DNA of 64,000 nt from Lycium barbarum (GCF_019175385.1 NC_083337.1:19391885-19455884), one strand, 5' to 3'. Numbered from the stretch's first letter, positions 33,784-46,934 are shown. A program made the numbers and translations. The notes: generated by a model from the sequence alone, not told the origin.

Positions 33784-36700
33784 AAGCTTGGTATCAAAGC
33801 CCTAGGTTCAAGTGTCTTAGGGAGTCTATGAAACCGTGTCCAGTGGGGTCACTTTTATATGTGTGTGGCGCCCACACATATAAACAGGTAACCACCAAGA
33901 CATTTAAGATTGTCTCACTTCTTTCTACTCTAGATCGTGCAATAGAGCTGTGTTCTCAGAAATCACTCGAACTCATGTTTGTTTCCCATTCTACCGAATA
34001 CGCCTAGTCTCAATGGATGAGGAAGATGTAAAGCTAGTCGTTATCGATGTGTTTCTCTCCGATAGAGGCATCAGGAATTATTCTAACTCATGTCATGAAG
34101 CTTAGAGCAGTAAGTAACATTCTCTTTCCAGCGAATTCTAAACGTATCGAATGCGTAAGCGGCGAGAAGGAAAATTCGAGACCCAAGACTTACCAAATAG
34201 TGCATGGTGTGTTTATCAGGTGATAATACCCTTTTAAAAACAAGTTTCGGCATGACAGTATACATAGGTTATATACCTTACAGAATAAGTTTATTTGGAT
34301 TATCTAACCATGGAGCTACCATATAAGGGTGATGGTTCATATTTAAGACCCCACGAGGTAGGATGTTATGAACTTAACCGCAGCAGGCATAAATTGTCCA
34401 CGATAGTTTTAAGTAGGAAATAGCCTAAGAGCCAATCACCTGTAATACTAGAAAGTATCGACTTTTTTTTTAAGGATATATATATTTTTGTCATATGATC
34501 TATGCACATGACTAAGAAGGGACTGATGCGATAAGAAAACCACGAGCAGACGATATAAATTTTTGTAGGGTTAGTTTTAAATTATTTCAGCTTATTCAGA
34601 TCAGACCTAGAGAGTATGACGTTAGTAAGCTACTAAAAGAAGCAGATATTACTACGAGATAAAAGATATGACAATTCTCTCTTAGGTTATGTGATTAAAT
34701 ATTTATCCCTGGTGTATAGTATGATATAAATTTGAAAGTGTATAGAGAGTTTGGGGTTAGTTGATCCAATTCCTTGTTTAAGACAGATGAAATTTCCCTA
34801 AGTGTGATCCATGTCTATAGTTTAGAAAGATTGTATACAACTCCAGAATAGAGTCAGATAAGGAGGAAAAGTTAGAAATAACCTTATGCTTCACTTTAGT
34901 ACTCAGAGAAGAATTAGAGATTATGATGCTAGTAAGTGGTCAACAGAAGCATAGTGAGTAAGTTTGAATAGACACAGTGAATTAGAAAATTTCAGCAGAG
35001 TTAGTAGAAGTACGATTGGAGTTACTTAGTCAAGTTAGCTCTACTAAGGTAACTGCCTGAATACACCGAAGGCGTGTTAGAACCCAAAGGGTTTAAGATA
35101 AATTTGAGGTATAGAAATTGGTGAAAGAACAAAACCATCTAAGCAGTAAGATAGCAAGCTACAGAAGAAGAGTCTTTAAGAGTTATCAGAAAAGAATTTT
35201 CCCCAAGACTGACAAAGCTGGCATGCGAGTTATGTACATTAGAAACCCGTTCATTTAAGTAATCCAGTTTTCCCTGTAAGTAAGACTTGCTTGAAGTAAG
35301 CGGAAGAAATGAGTCGTCAATATTTTTGAGGAGATTAGCAGAGCCACTAGATGACCACTTATCGCTAACTCGAGAGATCCACAGGCTTTAAATGTTAAGT
35401 TTTAAACTAAGGGGGAGATTGTGTGATAAGGTACCGATATAGATTATGTGTTTCGTAAGTTGATAGGTGTTGAGGAGATTATGTTAGAGCATCACAGTTT
35501 TATGAACCCAAAATAAGATGCATAAAATATGATTTTTATCATATTGTTGAGATCAAGTACTAGGTAATTATGTTATAAGATAAAGTTCTAGAGCGAATAG
35601 TGGGTTTTAAGGGTATAACGGTTCCAATTCCAGAGTAATTCATGTACTATGTGGTACTAATGCCCAGACGTACTCTACTCGTGCCTTTCGTACCCATATC
35701 ATTCCCATGTTAGAGATTGATACTCTGCGTTTAAGATACAAGAATTAAGACTTCATACGATAGTAAGGTATGCAAGGGAATGTCCTTTCATGTTTCGCAC
35801 ATCAGGTGTTCTCGTGTCTAAAGTTAAAAACAAAAAAGCGCATTCAGGTCTCACGTATCTGTCATGCTTTTATACTCATGTCCATGTTCTAGCATCTAAG
35901 TGCTTTTCAAATCTGATGATGATCTTGACCCCTATGATTATGTTATCCATGCTACCACATACTCGTGCCCCAATTCATTTCGCTATGCATTCCATTTATA
36001 GCGGTATTGTAACAATGATTTTGTGAGATAATAATGAAGGTGAACCAAGATGGATGTCCTACCCATGCTTCTATGTAATTCATGCTTATGTTCCTTTAGC
36101 TAATGTTTTACGATCATGACGACATGATTCCTTTTTTCCTTTCGCTAAGTATCTAGGTCTCGTTATGTTCAAGGTGACTTTCTATCCATGTCTTAGATGC
36201 TCGAGGAGCGAGTTATACATGCCAATAATCCATTCTTTCATGTGCCTTATTTATAACACGGGCGTTTACTCACAGTGATAAGAGTAAGCTATGTTGAACC
36301 ATGTCCTGTTTTTTTCGGTGTATCTAAATTCTAAAGGTAATGTTTTATCCATGCCTTAGTCTCTGAGTACCCAAGAGTTAGCCTACAACTTGTGCTCTAT
36401 GCAAGTCATACTAACGCCTTAGTCTTACTTCAATACTCATGAACTCAAGTCCATACGCCATGGTATGTAGGTACTCATATAAACGCCATATTTTTCATGG
36501 TCCCATGCCCATGTCATCCTATTCACGTTTCATGCCATATGAATCACGTTCCCATATACGCATGTTCCATGTTACGTCCTCCATGTATAATGCACCATGC
36601 CATGTCTGTTCTCTAGAGCAAAGTATCTCATGTGAATAGTACCAATAATTCTTTTTCTCTCAGTCCTCTATAATTCGCTTATGAAAATGAGCAAGATAAG

Positions 36701-37770
36701 CTAAGGAATTCATAATCATGATTAACAGCTTACAAGATAAGCAGAAGTAAGATGCATTCCTATATTCAAATAGATAACTTTTCATGTACCCTATGGTACT
36801 TATCTCGGGAGTATTCTACTCAGATTCGACGTATTCATGTCATGACTATGCTAGAGATTTATGAACACCTATGTTAGGATCATATTCTTGTTATATGACT
36901 CAAGTCTGTCGCATTCACATCGAGTTGCGCTTACAATCAAAGCCTAAGTCATACTCCTATCTCATATTACCATGGTGACATACGAACGTCTGTGATTAAG
37001 TCTCTAAGTATCCAAATCCTACCCGCGCTTAGTATTCAACCCTCATGTTGTAACAATCATGTTTTCGACATTCAGATCCCATGTTACGATATCCATTTCA
37101 CACGTATTCGTATCGCATAACAGTTTAGCACTCATGTATTCATGTCATCCAGTCTTCATGTATTTATGTCCCACGTCATGTATCTTACGCCGAGGTAATC
37201 ATGTCATGTTCGTGCCTATTTCCAGTACTCATGTCATTCGTGCCTACGCATTTCTTCCAAACCCCATGTATAGTAATCATGCAATCATTCAGCAATATTC
37301 GTGTGTTCAAGCCAGCTCAGTATTTATGTTATATACATTCAAGATTCAGTAATCATGTTATGTCACATCATGCGTATTAAGACGCTATGTGAGTTGCGTG
37401 TTGGTACTTTAGTTAGTTGGCAGGCGTTTGAGAAATGTCGTGAGGGTCCGAATTATGAAGGAAGTCCTACCATAAATTTTGTAGATTCCAGAGTTAGTAG
37501 CGATTCTTAACCACTAGCCATAAATCAAGGACAAATGTTTCATGATTCTTATTCATGTAGGCGCTATTCAGTTTCATGTTCCCCATGTACATGTTTCCAT
37601 GTAATCACGTACTCAGTTCTCATGATCCATGACCATGTTCCCACGTAACCATGTCAAGCTCTTATGTTTTACGTCATGTTTCTTTCATGTTCATGAATTC
37701 AAGCCATGTCCAGCCATGTTCTTAACCATGACCCATCATTCGAGGTCGAATGATCCCAAGGGGGAGATAT
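33784..37770 (+). other. Element B internal region, copy 2 (non-coding)
   Basis: Same length as copy 1 and nearly identical along its length, offset by 15608. Primer site 33789-33800, purine tract 37758-37770, CATG-rich part about 35770-37730, internal purine tract at about 35409. Confidence 0.9.
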
Positions 37771-39925
37771 TGTAACACCCCATACCTTTAACCTAAGCTC
37801 TGACCATGATCCTAGACTTAGAAAACCAGATAAAGAATGTGGGAATTGGAAATTTCCTCTTTAGCTGTAAGATGGTTGTTTACGCCCATGAACAGTGACC
37901 GTATTTCAGTTTACGGGCCGTAAATCATATCGTAAACTGGTAGTTGAATGTCATATGGTTAAATACGGACCGTATTCACAATACGGCCCGTATTTCAAAT
38001 CGTAAACTGAAACCAAGGATTTCTGAGCATTCTGGAATTTGGCAATTTGATGTCAAATGGTTAAATACGGACCGTATTTTAAAATACGGCCCGTATTTCA
38101 AAATGTATTTGGAATTTGGGAAAACGTCCCTCATGAAATTTGTAGAGCTTTGAAATACCTTTCCAACGGTATATTATGGGGGTCCAACGGACATCTGTGC
38201 CAAGAGTTATGGACATTTTACTGAAGAGAGGCAGTGCTGTTCGTATTTCAAAATACGGCCAGTATTTCAAAATACGGCCCGTATTTTGAAATACGGCCAG
38301 TATTTAACTGGGCCGAAAAATGAATTTTTCCAGAACAGTATATATTCGTCCATATCAGTTCAAATCATTATTTTTCATTCCTTCAAGCCCTAGAACGACT
38401 TCCTACCCTCTTGCATCATCAAGAACACCAAATCAATTCTAATACCTATCCTTGTAATCAAAACAAGAAATTATCATTCCTAAACTAGGGTTTTCAAGAA
38501 AACCCATCTCAAGGTTCAAGAATTCAAGATTTTGGAAATCTTCTTCAAAGCTCAAGTCTTTAATTCAAGTTTTTGAGCAATTAAGGTATATAGAACTTCC
38601 ATCCACATGTGGGAATCTCTACGTTCTTCCCCATGCTCCGTTTCTTGATATCCATGAAGTTCAAACCCTAGGGCATTAAACCCAACATATTGGTAGCCCG
38701 TATTTATGTATTTATGTACATGAATTTTGTATCTATATTCGTTATTGTATTCCTAATCTTCCATTACAGTTATTAGGAACCCTGGCTTAATCCATGAATC
38801 ATGAATTATTCCTCATGTATTCTCATTATGTTTATATGAAACTTTATGATTTTATGTAGCAAGTTACAAGCATGTTTTCAAGTTAATTATATATATATAA
38901 TTATGAACTATTGTTATTACTCATGAATCAAGAACATGTTTGCAAAACTATGACAAGTTATCTCATGAAACCATGTTTACAAGTTATTTCATGAAATCAT
39001 GATTACAAGTTATTTCACAAACATCATGGGCTTCTTAGCCAACTATATTATGTTCATGTTTTGGGAATTGCTTAGTTAACCGAGAAGGCTCAGATAGCCT
39101 GAAACTACGTAGCCACCGTAGGATAAGGGTTGTCAGCAAGGAGGCAACACCTTCATTATGCAGTTTGGATCCTTACATGCTTATTATTACTTAAATCTCA
39201 TATCCATGGCAAGGTTGTGAGTGTTCTGCTGGTAGGACGCAAGTACCAGACCATGTTGTCGGTTATACTATAGCATTCCCTACGTTACAAGTAGTTTTAC
39301 ATACAAGTATTTCTATTGATTTACTGTTTTAAGACTTTACTCACGTTTCATGCTCATGTTCAAGTTACATTCAGTTTCAGTTCATGTCCGATATCTATGT
39401 TGTGCCATGTTCTTCATTTCAGCAGGTTTTACATACTAGTACTATTCACCATGTACTAACGTCCCGTTTGCCCGGGGCCTGCACTTCACGGTGCAGATAC
39501 CGGTTTTTCAGGAGCATACATTTGCGCAGTAGGATCACCTCATTTATCAGCTTATTAATGAGCCCCACTCCTATCGGGGTTCAACATAGAGTCTGCATTA
39601 GTATTCAGTTTATGGTAGTCCAGGGCCATGTCCTGATAGTTAGTATTCAGACATGTTTTAGAGGTTTCATAGACAGATGTTAGTTCACAGAGTCAGTTGT
39701 GCTTTCATGTTTGCAGACTATTATGTTTTCATGATATTTCATGCTATGAGAAAATTTCAAGACTTTATTCCGCAAATTACATTTTCTTGATTCATTTAAA
39801 TTGCATCATATAGATTATGTTGTTTTGATGCCCATGTTAACAAGCAAGCCATGAGGTTCGCTCGGACACATGCAAGCAAGGCCCGAGTGCCGTGTTACTC
39901 CCAGGCCATGGTTCGGGGCGTGACA
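37771..39925 (+). repeat. Element B LTR 3
   Basis: 2155 bp. Left half as in LTR 2. The right end differs from LTR 1 and LTR 2 at 39822 (G), a second site about 16 bases on, and 39905 (G for A). Confidence 0.92.
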
Positions 39926-40865
39926 TATTCATATCAAATCCTTAAAATCCAGCCCACAAACAACTCAAACAACCCAATAACCTTTCTTAATACTTTTCGA
40001 ATCCAAATCATTAGCATCTAAGATTAGACACCAAACAAACCAACATACGCTTGTATACGATACGTTATACACTTCTTTCCTTCAAATTTAGGAGCCACAT
40101 CACCAACAACACGACAACAACAAGAACAACAACACATGAACATAAAACTACACTTTTAATCCTTCAACTCAACAATTCCATATAACAACTACATCTTTAA
40201 TTATCATAATTCATTCATTTTTAACACACAATCAACGACACCATTAATCCACTTATACCATAAAATGAGAAGATCTTACCTTAATTTAATTGGAGCAATT
40301 TCCACGCTCACTTGCACCAATTGCACTATTTCCTCTTCCTCGATTCAATACCTCGTGTCGTTTCCTTCTTGACCACGTATAGCACCATGGAAATTTAATC
40401 AATCAATTTTTTTTTTAGTCATGGCTGGCCGTGAGCCAACAGCCATGGCTGCTCATGTTTTTTTTTTTTTTGCTTCAATAGAATTCTTTGTGAAGAAGTC
40501 ATCAATATTAGTTATCCCATTTCCTATTTATGGGCAGCCCATCCATAGGGCACGTGTCCCACTATAATGAATCATCAATTAGTATTTTTTTTATTCGGTG
40601 GGGCCCACTTACTAGTCTAATTGGCTAACTTAATTAGTCTCAATTAATAACTAATCCCCACTTAATTATCTAATCATGGTTAATTAATCCCTAATCTCCA
40701 ATAATATTTCTATACTAATTGAAATTTATAAGCAAGCCATACACTAATTAAAATCGGGGATTAAAAGTCCTTATCTCATACCCCACAATTAATCTTGTCC
40801 TTAAACATATATCGATTAACTTACGAATAATCCAATGTACAAAAAATACGGGGTATAACATGAAC

Positions 40866-41997
40866 CTTGGCGACACTGACCCAAATGTAATCTACCACAC
40901 TGGCCACATCGCGGCACGGGTGGTCTCTACTAGCTAGGATCACCTCCAAACTGAGGACCTGAGGCTCTCGAACTCTGACCCGGACCAAAATAAATAAGGC
41001 GATCAAATCTCCTGCCCACAAATTGAGGAGGTGCAGTGGTCACAGACTGGCCCGAATATATGGAATAATGTTGTCGCTGAACCCCTCTATACTCACTACT
41101 ATCACCGGTAGATCTGGCCTTGCTCTGCTTCTATCAATATCACTCTCACCTCGGTGCTGCTGCTGTTGCTCCTTTAAGTTCTGGGCATGAGCCTGAATAC
41201 GGGAAATATCCATCCCTTCCTGCAATGAAGCTGTCAAGCAATCTTTAAACAAATATGGCCCTAAGCCACTCACAAATCTATGTACTTTATCTCCCATGTC
41301 ATCCACTATAGTCGGAGCATATCTGGCCAATGAATTAAAGTGAAGGCTGTACTCCCGGGCACTTATATTCCCTTGCTTAAGATTCAAGAATTTATCAGCT
41401 CTGGCCCATCGAACCTCAGGTGGAAAATAATGACAGATAAAAACATTCACGAACTCTTGCCAAACTGGGGGTGGCACATTTTCCCCTCTTGAAGAAATCT
41501 AATTGTTATACCATGGAACCGCCACATCCCACAACCTATAAGATGCCAATTCCACAGATTCAATATCGGAGGCATGGATGATTCTCAACGTCCTAAATAT
41601 CTCATCTATAAAACCTTGCGGGTCTTCGTTCTGCTTTGACCCGAAATTTTTTAGAGGATTTAAACTCATGAAATCACAGGCCCTTGCACTAGTGGCTCTA
41701 TCACCGGGACCCGTACTTTGCCGTTGAGCCTGAGCGGCAACCAACTGAGTCAATAACTGAATGGCCTCGGTCATCTGTTGACCTGAAGCTCCCGGTGGAG
41801 GAACTAGGGGTATAGGAACCGGAGTGGAAACCACTCCTTATTCTTCTAGAATAAGTGGAGTGTGAGAGGTATTGGATGGAGCATCATTATAGGATTCACC
41901 TTCTTATATATTCGTTGGCGGCTGGCTCCCTTTCCATTCACCTTCCTGTAGTAGCCTTGCTCGTTTGGGCGGCTGTGGACTTTCTCTTTATCGGCAT
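40866..41997 (-). pseudogene. Element A gag, N-terminal and central part (broken)
   Basis: The likely start is ATG at 41997-41995 (MPIKRKSTAAQ). The core is at 41834-41040: FGSKQNEDPQGFIDEIFR, IESVELASYRLWDVAVPWYNN, then WQEFVNVFICHYFPPEVR and YAPTIVDDMGDKVHRFVSGLGPYL, which match the retrotransposon Gag domain. Stops and frame changes occur near 41880, 41498 and 41035. It ends at 40866 beside the D insertion; the zinc knuckle continues at 14373. Confidence 0.9.
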
Positions 41998-42189
41998 CGC
42001 TGAAATAATAACGCACAATTAGGGAGAAGGAAAACTTATAACAAAGCTCTGTCGCACGATCCAATAAGAAGAAGAGCAGTCGTTTTTCCTAAATGCCCCG
42101 CAGCCTTTTATTTATAAGTGTGGTGTGCTTCACACCCATAAATGAGACTCTGCTGGACACGGCTTGTAGACACATCCTAGGGTGGAACA

Positions 42190-42201
42190 GCTCTGATACC
42201 A
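42190..42201 (-). other. Primer binding site of element A
   Basis: Minus strand TGGTATCAGAGC, an exact match to the initiator tRNA-Met 3' end, four bases from the LTR end at 42206. Confidence 0.92.
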
Positions 42202-42521
42202 CTTTTGTCACGACCCGACTAGGGGCCATGACGGGTACCCGGAGCTGACTACCGAGCACCACTCATTTTACTAATTATCGTACCCAACTTGAACACACAT
42301 AATCTCCAAGGCAATACATATATATACACATAAGCCCTTACGGCTGCAAAAATGATATATAAATATACACTAATGTACTCATGAGACTACTACCCATGCA
42401 AACGTATCTACGAGCCTCTACTAGTGTACTGAGACATAAGGATGGGACAGGACCCTGTCGTGCCCAAATATGTACACAAACGAATGTATCAACCAATGGT
42501 ACCTCCGGAGTAGCGGAGTGC

Positions 42522-45450
42522 TGTCACGACCCAGCCCCGTGGGCCGCGACTGGCACCCTACCTGGGTACCCAGACCAAACCGCATATTCATTTACCAAGT
42601 CCGAGCATATTCCAAAAATTCGTAAAAGTCATATCAACAGAATTTATATCAAAATATGTCTTAAGCGGATGCACAAATCAGAATGTCATATCAAATCCAA
42701 ACTGAGCGGCGGAATAGACATCGCCAGTCAAAAGTGCAACATAAGCATAAGGGCCATTTAGGGCCATCAAAACAAACGGACCGCTTTAAGACCAGAAAAC
42801 AAACTCAAACAAACATATATAGGACCCTCGCCCCACATATATGACTACAGGCCTCTACGAACTCAAAACAAAGACATATGGCGAGACAGGGCCCCGCCGT
42901 ACCCAAATAGTCAAATGTACAGAGTATATACACATAGCAAAAGGAGTCTGTACCAAAAGGGGACTCCGAGTCAAGAAGGAGTACTCCGAAGTAGCAAAGA
43001 GTGAAGCCTACAGTGGAGGATCACCAATATCTGCACCTGCGGGCATGAAACGCAGCCCCCGAAGAAAGGGGGTCAGTACGAAATATGTACTGAGTATGTA
43101 AAGCACGGAGTACAGAAATATGGATCAAAACTGAAAGCAAATCAGATAACAAAGTGGAGTACAATTCGGGATGTAAAAATCCGTATCAAAATCATATACG
43201 TATACATAATGCAAACGAAATCATGCAAACGCTTAGGAACGTGGTCGCCACTCCGACGCTGGCGCCCCACACAGCATAACACCAGAAGGTTTCAAATCTC
43301 CGTATCTCCGAACACAAACACAAACATAGGTGAGCGTATCGCATCACGAGCCATATCACAGCATAACTCCAAACGGAACCCGGCCCTATGGCGAGGCCTC
43401 GGGAACCGTAACACAGCATACGACCGAATTATTGTAAGGCGCACAAATCATAACCGGCCCGGGAACCGGTGAACGAAGTCATAATAAGGCACGAGCGGAG
43501 TCGTGAGCAAACAAATGCAATTCACATTTCAAAATAGCCTTTCAAAACTTAGTAGTCTCATAAGTCATTTCATAGTACAAAATAATCGAATACTTAGTCG
43601 ATACAAAGTTTCATTTCACAAAACGTTTCCAAAATAGTACGTGTAGCTCAAAACGTAACTTAGCGTATCGTAATATTCAAAACAAATCTCGTAGGAGGAA
43701 GTCCCAAAATCGAAGGTGTCATTTCAAACATTATTCAAAAGGACAGCCCAATAAGACAAATAGGGCGTCTCGGGGTTAGCGGGCCCACCTCGAGTCGAAT
43801 CGAGGTGGCGAACATAATTTATGAACATTTTGGGGCCAAAAGTTCATACGTAATCATTTCTAAGTTACCCGACCACGTTTCGATAGGTTTCGGACGATTG
43901 GTGGCATTCTAGCCAAAATAGAGCCCTTAGGCTTCAATTGAATTGAATGAATAGTAACTTTTCTGTGGATCGGGTTTCGAGGAGCAGAGATGCTCCGGAG
44001 GTTCCAATATTCACCTAGCATACTAAGACATGCCAAACGAAGAAGTGGGAAGCTTTACATACCTTACAGACGTCGTATGCTCTCCCAAAAGTCAAGTCCC
44101 GTTTCGTCTGAAATCTGCAAATGGTCAAAGTTACCAATTGAGATTCTTAGGCTTAAAAATGCCATTAACTTCATTTTGGTCTACCGAAATTTCGGCAGCA
44201 TTTCCCATATAAATCTAACACCCCCGAGACTTAGCTCGGCTCAAAATACATCAACAACAACAGCCCACACATCAATCAACATCACAAATCATACTCAAAC
44301 CACTCTAGCTTCAAAGTTCTACTTTAGTACACAAGTTGGCAACTTTTCATTCAAACTTCCAAGACTCCAAATCTATATCCACATCATTATATTCATTTAC
44401 TCATTCAAGATTGTTCAATCACATCCCAAATACATTCCAAACCATATACGAAAGTTCCCGAAATTCATTTTTTTCCATATTCCATTCAAAACACCAAAAG
44501 TCACGACGAACATTCTAACTTGCGTCGTTTCATTCCGAATTCATTAACATCAACCATAACTCACATTTAAAGTCTTTAGCACCCTAGATATACAATGATA
44601 TACACAATTATACCAAAGGTATACACTTTCCGATAACGTTCCGAAATCATTTTTCCAACGCCAATCCAATTCATCAATCAATCATTTACGACACAAAGGT
44701 CACAACGACACATTATACAAACTAAACAAGATCAATTTACATCACTTTCTTCTTCCTAGGGCTCACGGCCAACATGCAATACACACACACACTCACGGCT
44801 TTCTATATACATCAAGGTTACGGGATTCTCGTCTATTCTCAATCCTTAGCACATTCATCTCAATTCTATAACATTAGAGGGGCAAAATTCTTACCTTTTC
44901 TTGACTTTCCGAGTTGTCGCAAACGAGGCTCTTGTGCCAAACTAATTATACCCCGTTGAAGAGGGTCTTGAGCACTTCACAACTATGTAGAAAGTAAGAT
45001 TTTTGGATCAACAACAAAGCTTGGGAAATTTTTTTCTCTTCTTTCTTGCCTTCGGCCGAACCCCTATTTTGTGTGGTGTTCTTGAATTTGCTTTGTTTCA
45101 AGATAATTACTAAGTGTTGCTCTAGTATATATCCATATAGGGGTCATGTGCATAGCACATGACCCTTTAAAAGTGGGCTTGGGCCAATGCTATGGCCGGC
45201 CACCCCTTCAAAATATTGGGCCTCATTTTGTGTTGTATTTCCTTGGCCCAACTCATAAAACGTCCCGTTTTGTAATTCCCGAAACTAATTTCTGAAATTC
45301 CAAATTGACCCTCGGCCTTCCCCGAGATCTTGACATTAATGATTCCATAACCAACATAGTCATATTCACTAAAATTAAAATATTTCCTTATAACACACAA
45401 GTCATAATTATTTCTTGATTTCCAATTATACGAAAACACGGGACATAACA
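42522..45450 (-). repeat. Element E 3' LTR
   Basis: 2929 bp; minus strand TGTTATGTCCCG to GGGTCGTGACA. TATATAT-like TATA at 45133-45127. The 11-bp dyad (GGGTCATGTGC and GCACATGACCC) is at 45142-45166. The 185-codon frame at 43990-44547 has no recognisable domain. Confidence 0.93.
43036..43104 (-). other. LTR hairpin module, E (second copy 49386-49456)
   Basis: Minus strand: hairpin 1 TCAGTAC/GTACTGA with loop ATATTTC; hairpin 2 CCCCC/GGGGG around TTTCTTC; hairpin 3 CTGCG/CGCAG around TTTCATGCC, then GT. Both LTR copies are the same here. Confidence 0.72.
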
Positions 45451-45485
45451 TTCTCCCCCCTTTAGAACATTCGTCCTCGAATGTT
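45451..45485 (-). other. Polypurine tract and upstream hairpin of E
   Basis: Minus strand tract AAAGGGGGGAGAA (45463-45451) abuts the 3' LTR. The hairpin at 45485-45466 is AACATTCG/CGAATGTT with loop AGGA. Confidence 0.85.
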
Positions 45486-45769
45486 AAATTGACCTCATGG
45501 GGCGTCATACTACTTCGGGAGGGTCCTCTTCATAATTGTCCTTCGTGGATTTTCCGACATAGCTTTTCACCCACATGATGGGGTAATTCTTCGCATCACT
45601 GATTCAAACGCCTTCATAATACATTTTCTCATACCTCACGTAATCACCGAACCATACGCTATATTCTTGTAATGGACGAACGCTTTCCAGACATCATAGT
45701 CACTATCATTTTTTTGTTACAGTTCTGAGTTTCTTATCACATCGTCGTAATCTCACTTTACTTCAAACC

Positions 45770-46200
45770 AGACACTTCATGCCAAACAGATTCAGAACTA
45801 GGGCCAGACGCGTATAAACATATCGGACGGATTCATAGTCAACATCAGAGGTACGGAAGTATATCAGACAAGTCTGAGATCGGAGTCAGACGTACAAGAT
45901 CATATCAGACAGGTTCGAAATCAGAATCAAATGTACAGAATTGCATCATACAGAGTCGTGATTAGACAGACCGAAATGTACCGAACATACGCGTGATCAA
46001 AATCAAACGCACAGAAGCGTATCAGACGGATTTATATCCAGAGTCAGACATACAGAGGTGTGCCAGACAGAAACATATCCAGAATCAGACGCACAAGGAT
46101 TCATCAGAAGGGAACATAATCGAGCTTAGAAATACAGAGGCGTACTAGACAGAGCCTTATCGGAATCGGGAGTGCAGAAGCACAACAGATAGAATGTCGA
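45770..46200 (-). repeat. Degenerate ~40-bp tandem array (TCTGAT family), E
   Basis: Counterpart of the C array, with repeated ATCAGAC motifs on the plus strand. Units are diverged in sequence and length. A CA/TACACA microsatellite lies separately at about 46564-46613. Confidence 0.62.
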
Positions 46201-46833
46201 ATTAGAATCAAATCGCTCCTATTAAGGCTCCAATAATTCATGAGAATTTCCCCTTTATTGGTAACTTATTCGCCCAATTGTCACACAAATTGTCTTACGT
46301 CTCGCGTATCGACTCTTTCAAGGATTCCACTTATTCACACTGCTTATCTTTCATCTTTCCTACCCTCCATACTCATTTTCTCTTTCAGACATCGTCATTC
46401 TAAACTGAATTATAATGTAATTGGGGATTTTCTATCCCTTGACAACATTCGGATCGTCGCCCCCGCTTCGCTTCATGTATTCGGTTTAGTAAAACCTTCC
46501 GTCTATCACAACATTAGTTGCCGGGTCTCGGCTCTTAACCCACATGGGCACCAAACGAAAATCATACATACACACATACACATACACATACACACATACA
46601 CACATACACATACATTTACTCATATCTTACTGGCGGGCGTCTCTGACCGTTATTCGAATTCGCTCAATTTCCCGAGCGATGTTGTACCTTTTCTTTTTGC
46701 CCATTTAGTCCGCCTCGTTCTGCGCAACTCCCGAAAGGGCGCTAATTACTCCACACACATTCTATTTACTTTTTGGTTACCCCAAATTTCCATCTATATT
46801 TATCGCACTCTCACTTATGAAAAACTTTACATT

Positions 46834-46934
46834 ACTTCCCAAGGGTCACCCATCCCAGAATTGCTCTGGCTTGAGCACGTTTAACCTCGAAACTTTTATG
46901 CATTTTGACGCGTTAGGACTGATATAATTCCATC
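46834..46934 (-). other. 5S rRNA-like segment in E internal region
   Basis: Minus-strand counterpart of 28303-28404. Box C-like GGATGGGTGACC and GGGAAGT are retained; box A is AAACGTGCTCAAGCC; one base is missing between box C and GGGAAGT. Same place relative to gag and strand as in C. Confidence 0.78.

Larger units (their letters stand above)
16012..39925 (+). mobile_element. Element B: tandem LTR-internal-LTR-internal-LTR array of a non-coding (LARD-like) retrotransposon
   Basis: Three LTRs (16012-18175, 22163-33783 with C inside, 37771-39925) alternate with two internal regions of identical length (3987 bp). One TSD, tattc, flanks the whole array (16007-16011 and 39926-39930), and D continues on both sides, so a single insertion was later enlarged. 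Primer sites and polypurine tracts are present in both units. No gag or pol motif was found, so replication would depend on proteins from another element. The two internal regions differ by very few bases by eye (one example: 20200 against 35808). Confidence 0.92.
14379..40860 (-). mobile_element. Solo LTR D inside element A gag (itself split by B)
   Basis: The plus-strand ends are TGTCACGACC (14379) and GGGTATAACA (40860). The 5 bp tgaac is duplicated at 14374-14378 and 40861-40865, and the A gag reads on across it. The D sequence is 14379-16011 plus 39931-40860, about 2.56 kb; the rest is B. There is no coding region of its own, so it is a solo LTR in minus orientation (starts TGTTATACCCCG). 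A TATA-like CATAAATAGG lies near 40530 on the minus strand, with a CACGTG G-box nearby at about 40551-40556. Confidence 0.92.

Noticed and set aside
16012..39925. Assembly duplication creating the B tandem
   Set aside because: Marker sites in the three LTRs form a single-crossover pattern, and each LTR has private changes. Read depth was not available.
43990..44547. 185-codon frame in the E LTR (and 193 codons at 50342)
   Set aside because: Duplicated only because it lies in both LTRs; composition follows AT-rich LTR sequence; no motif. The frames end differently in the two copies.
46240..46884. 214-codon frame opposite the E non-coding region
   Set aside because: Runs antisense to the element, includes a TACACA microsatellite and the 5S-like segment. 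Chance frame.
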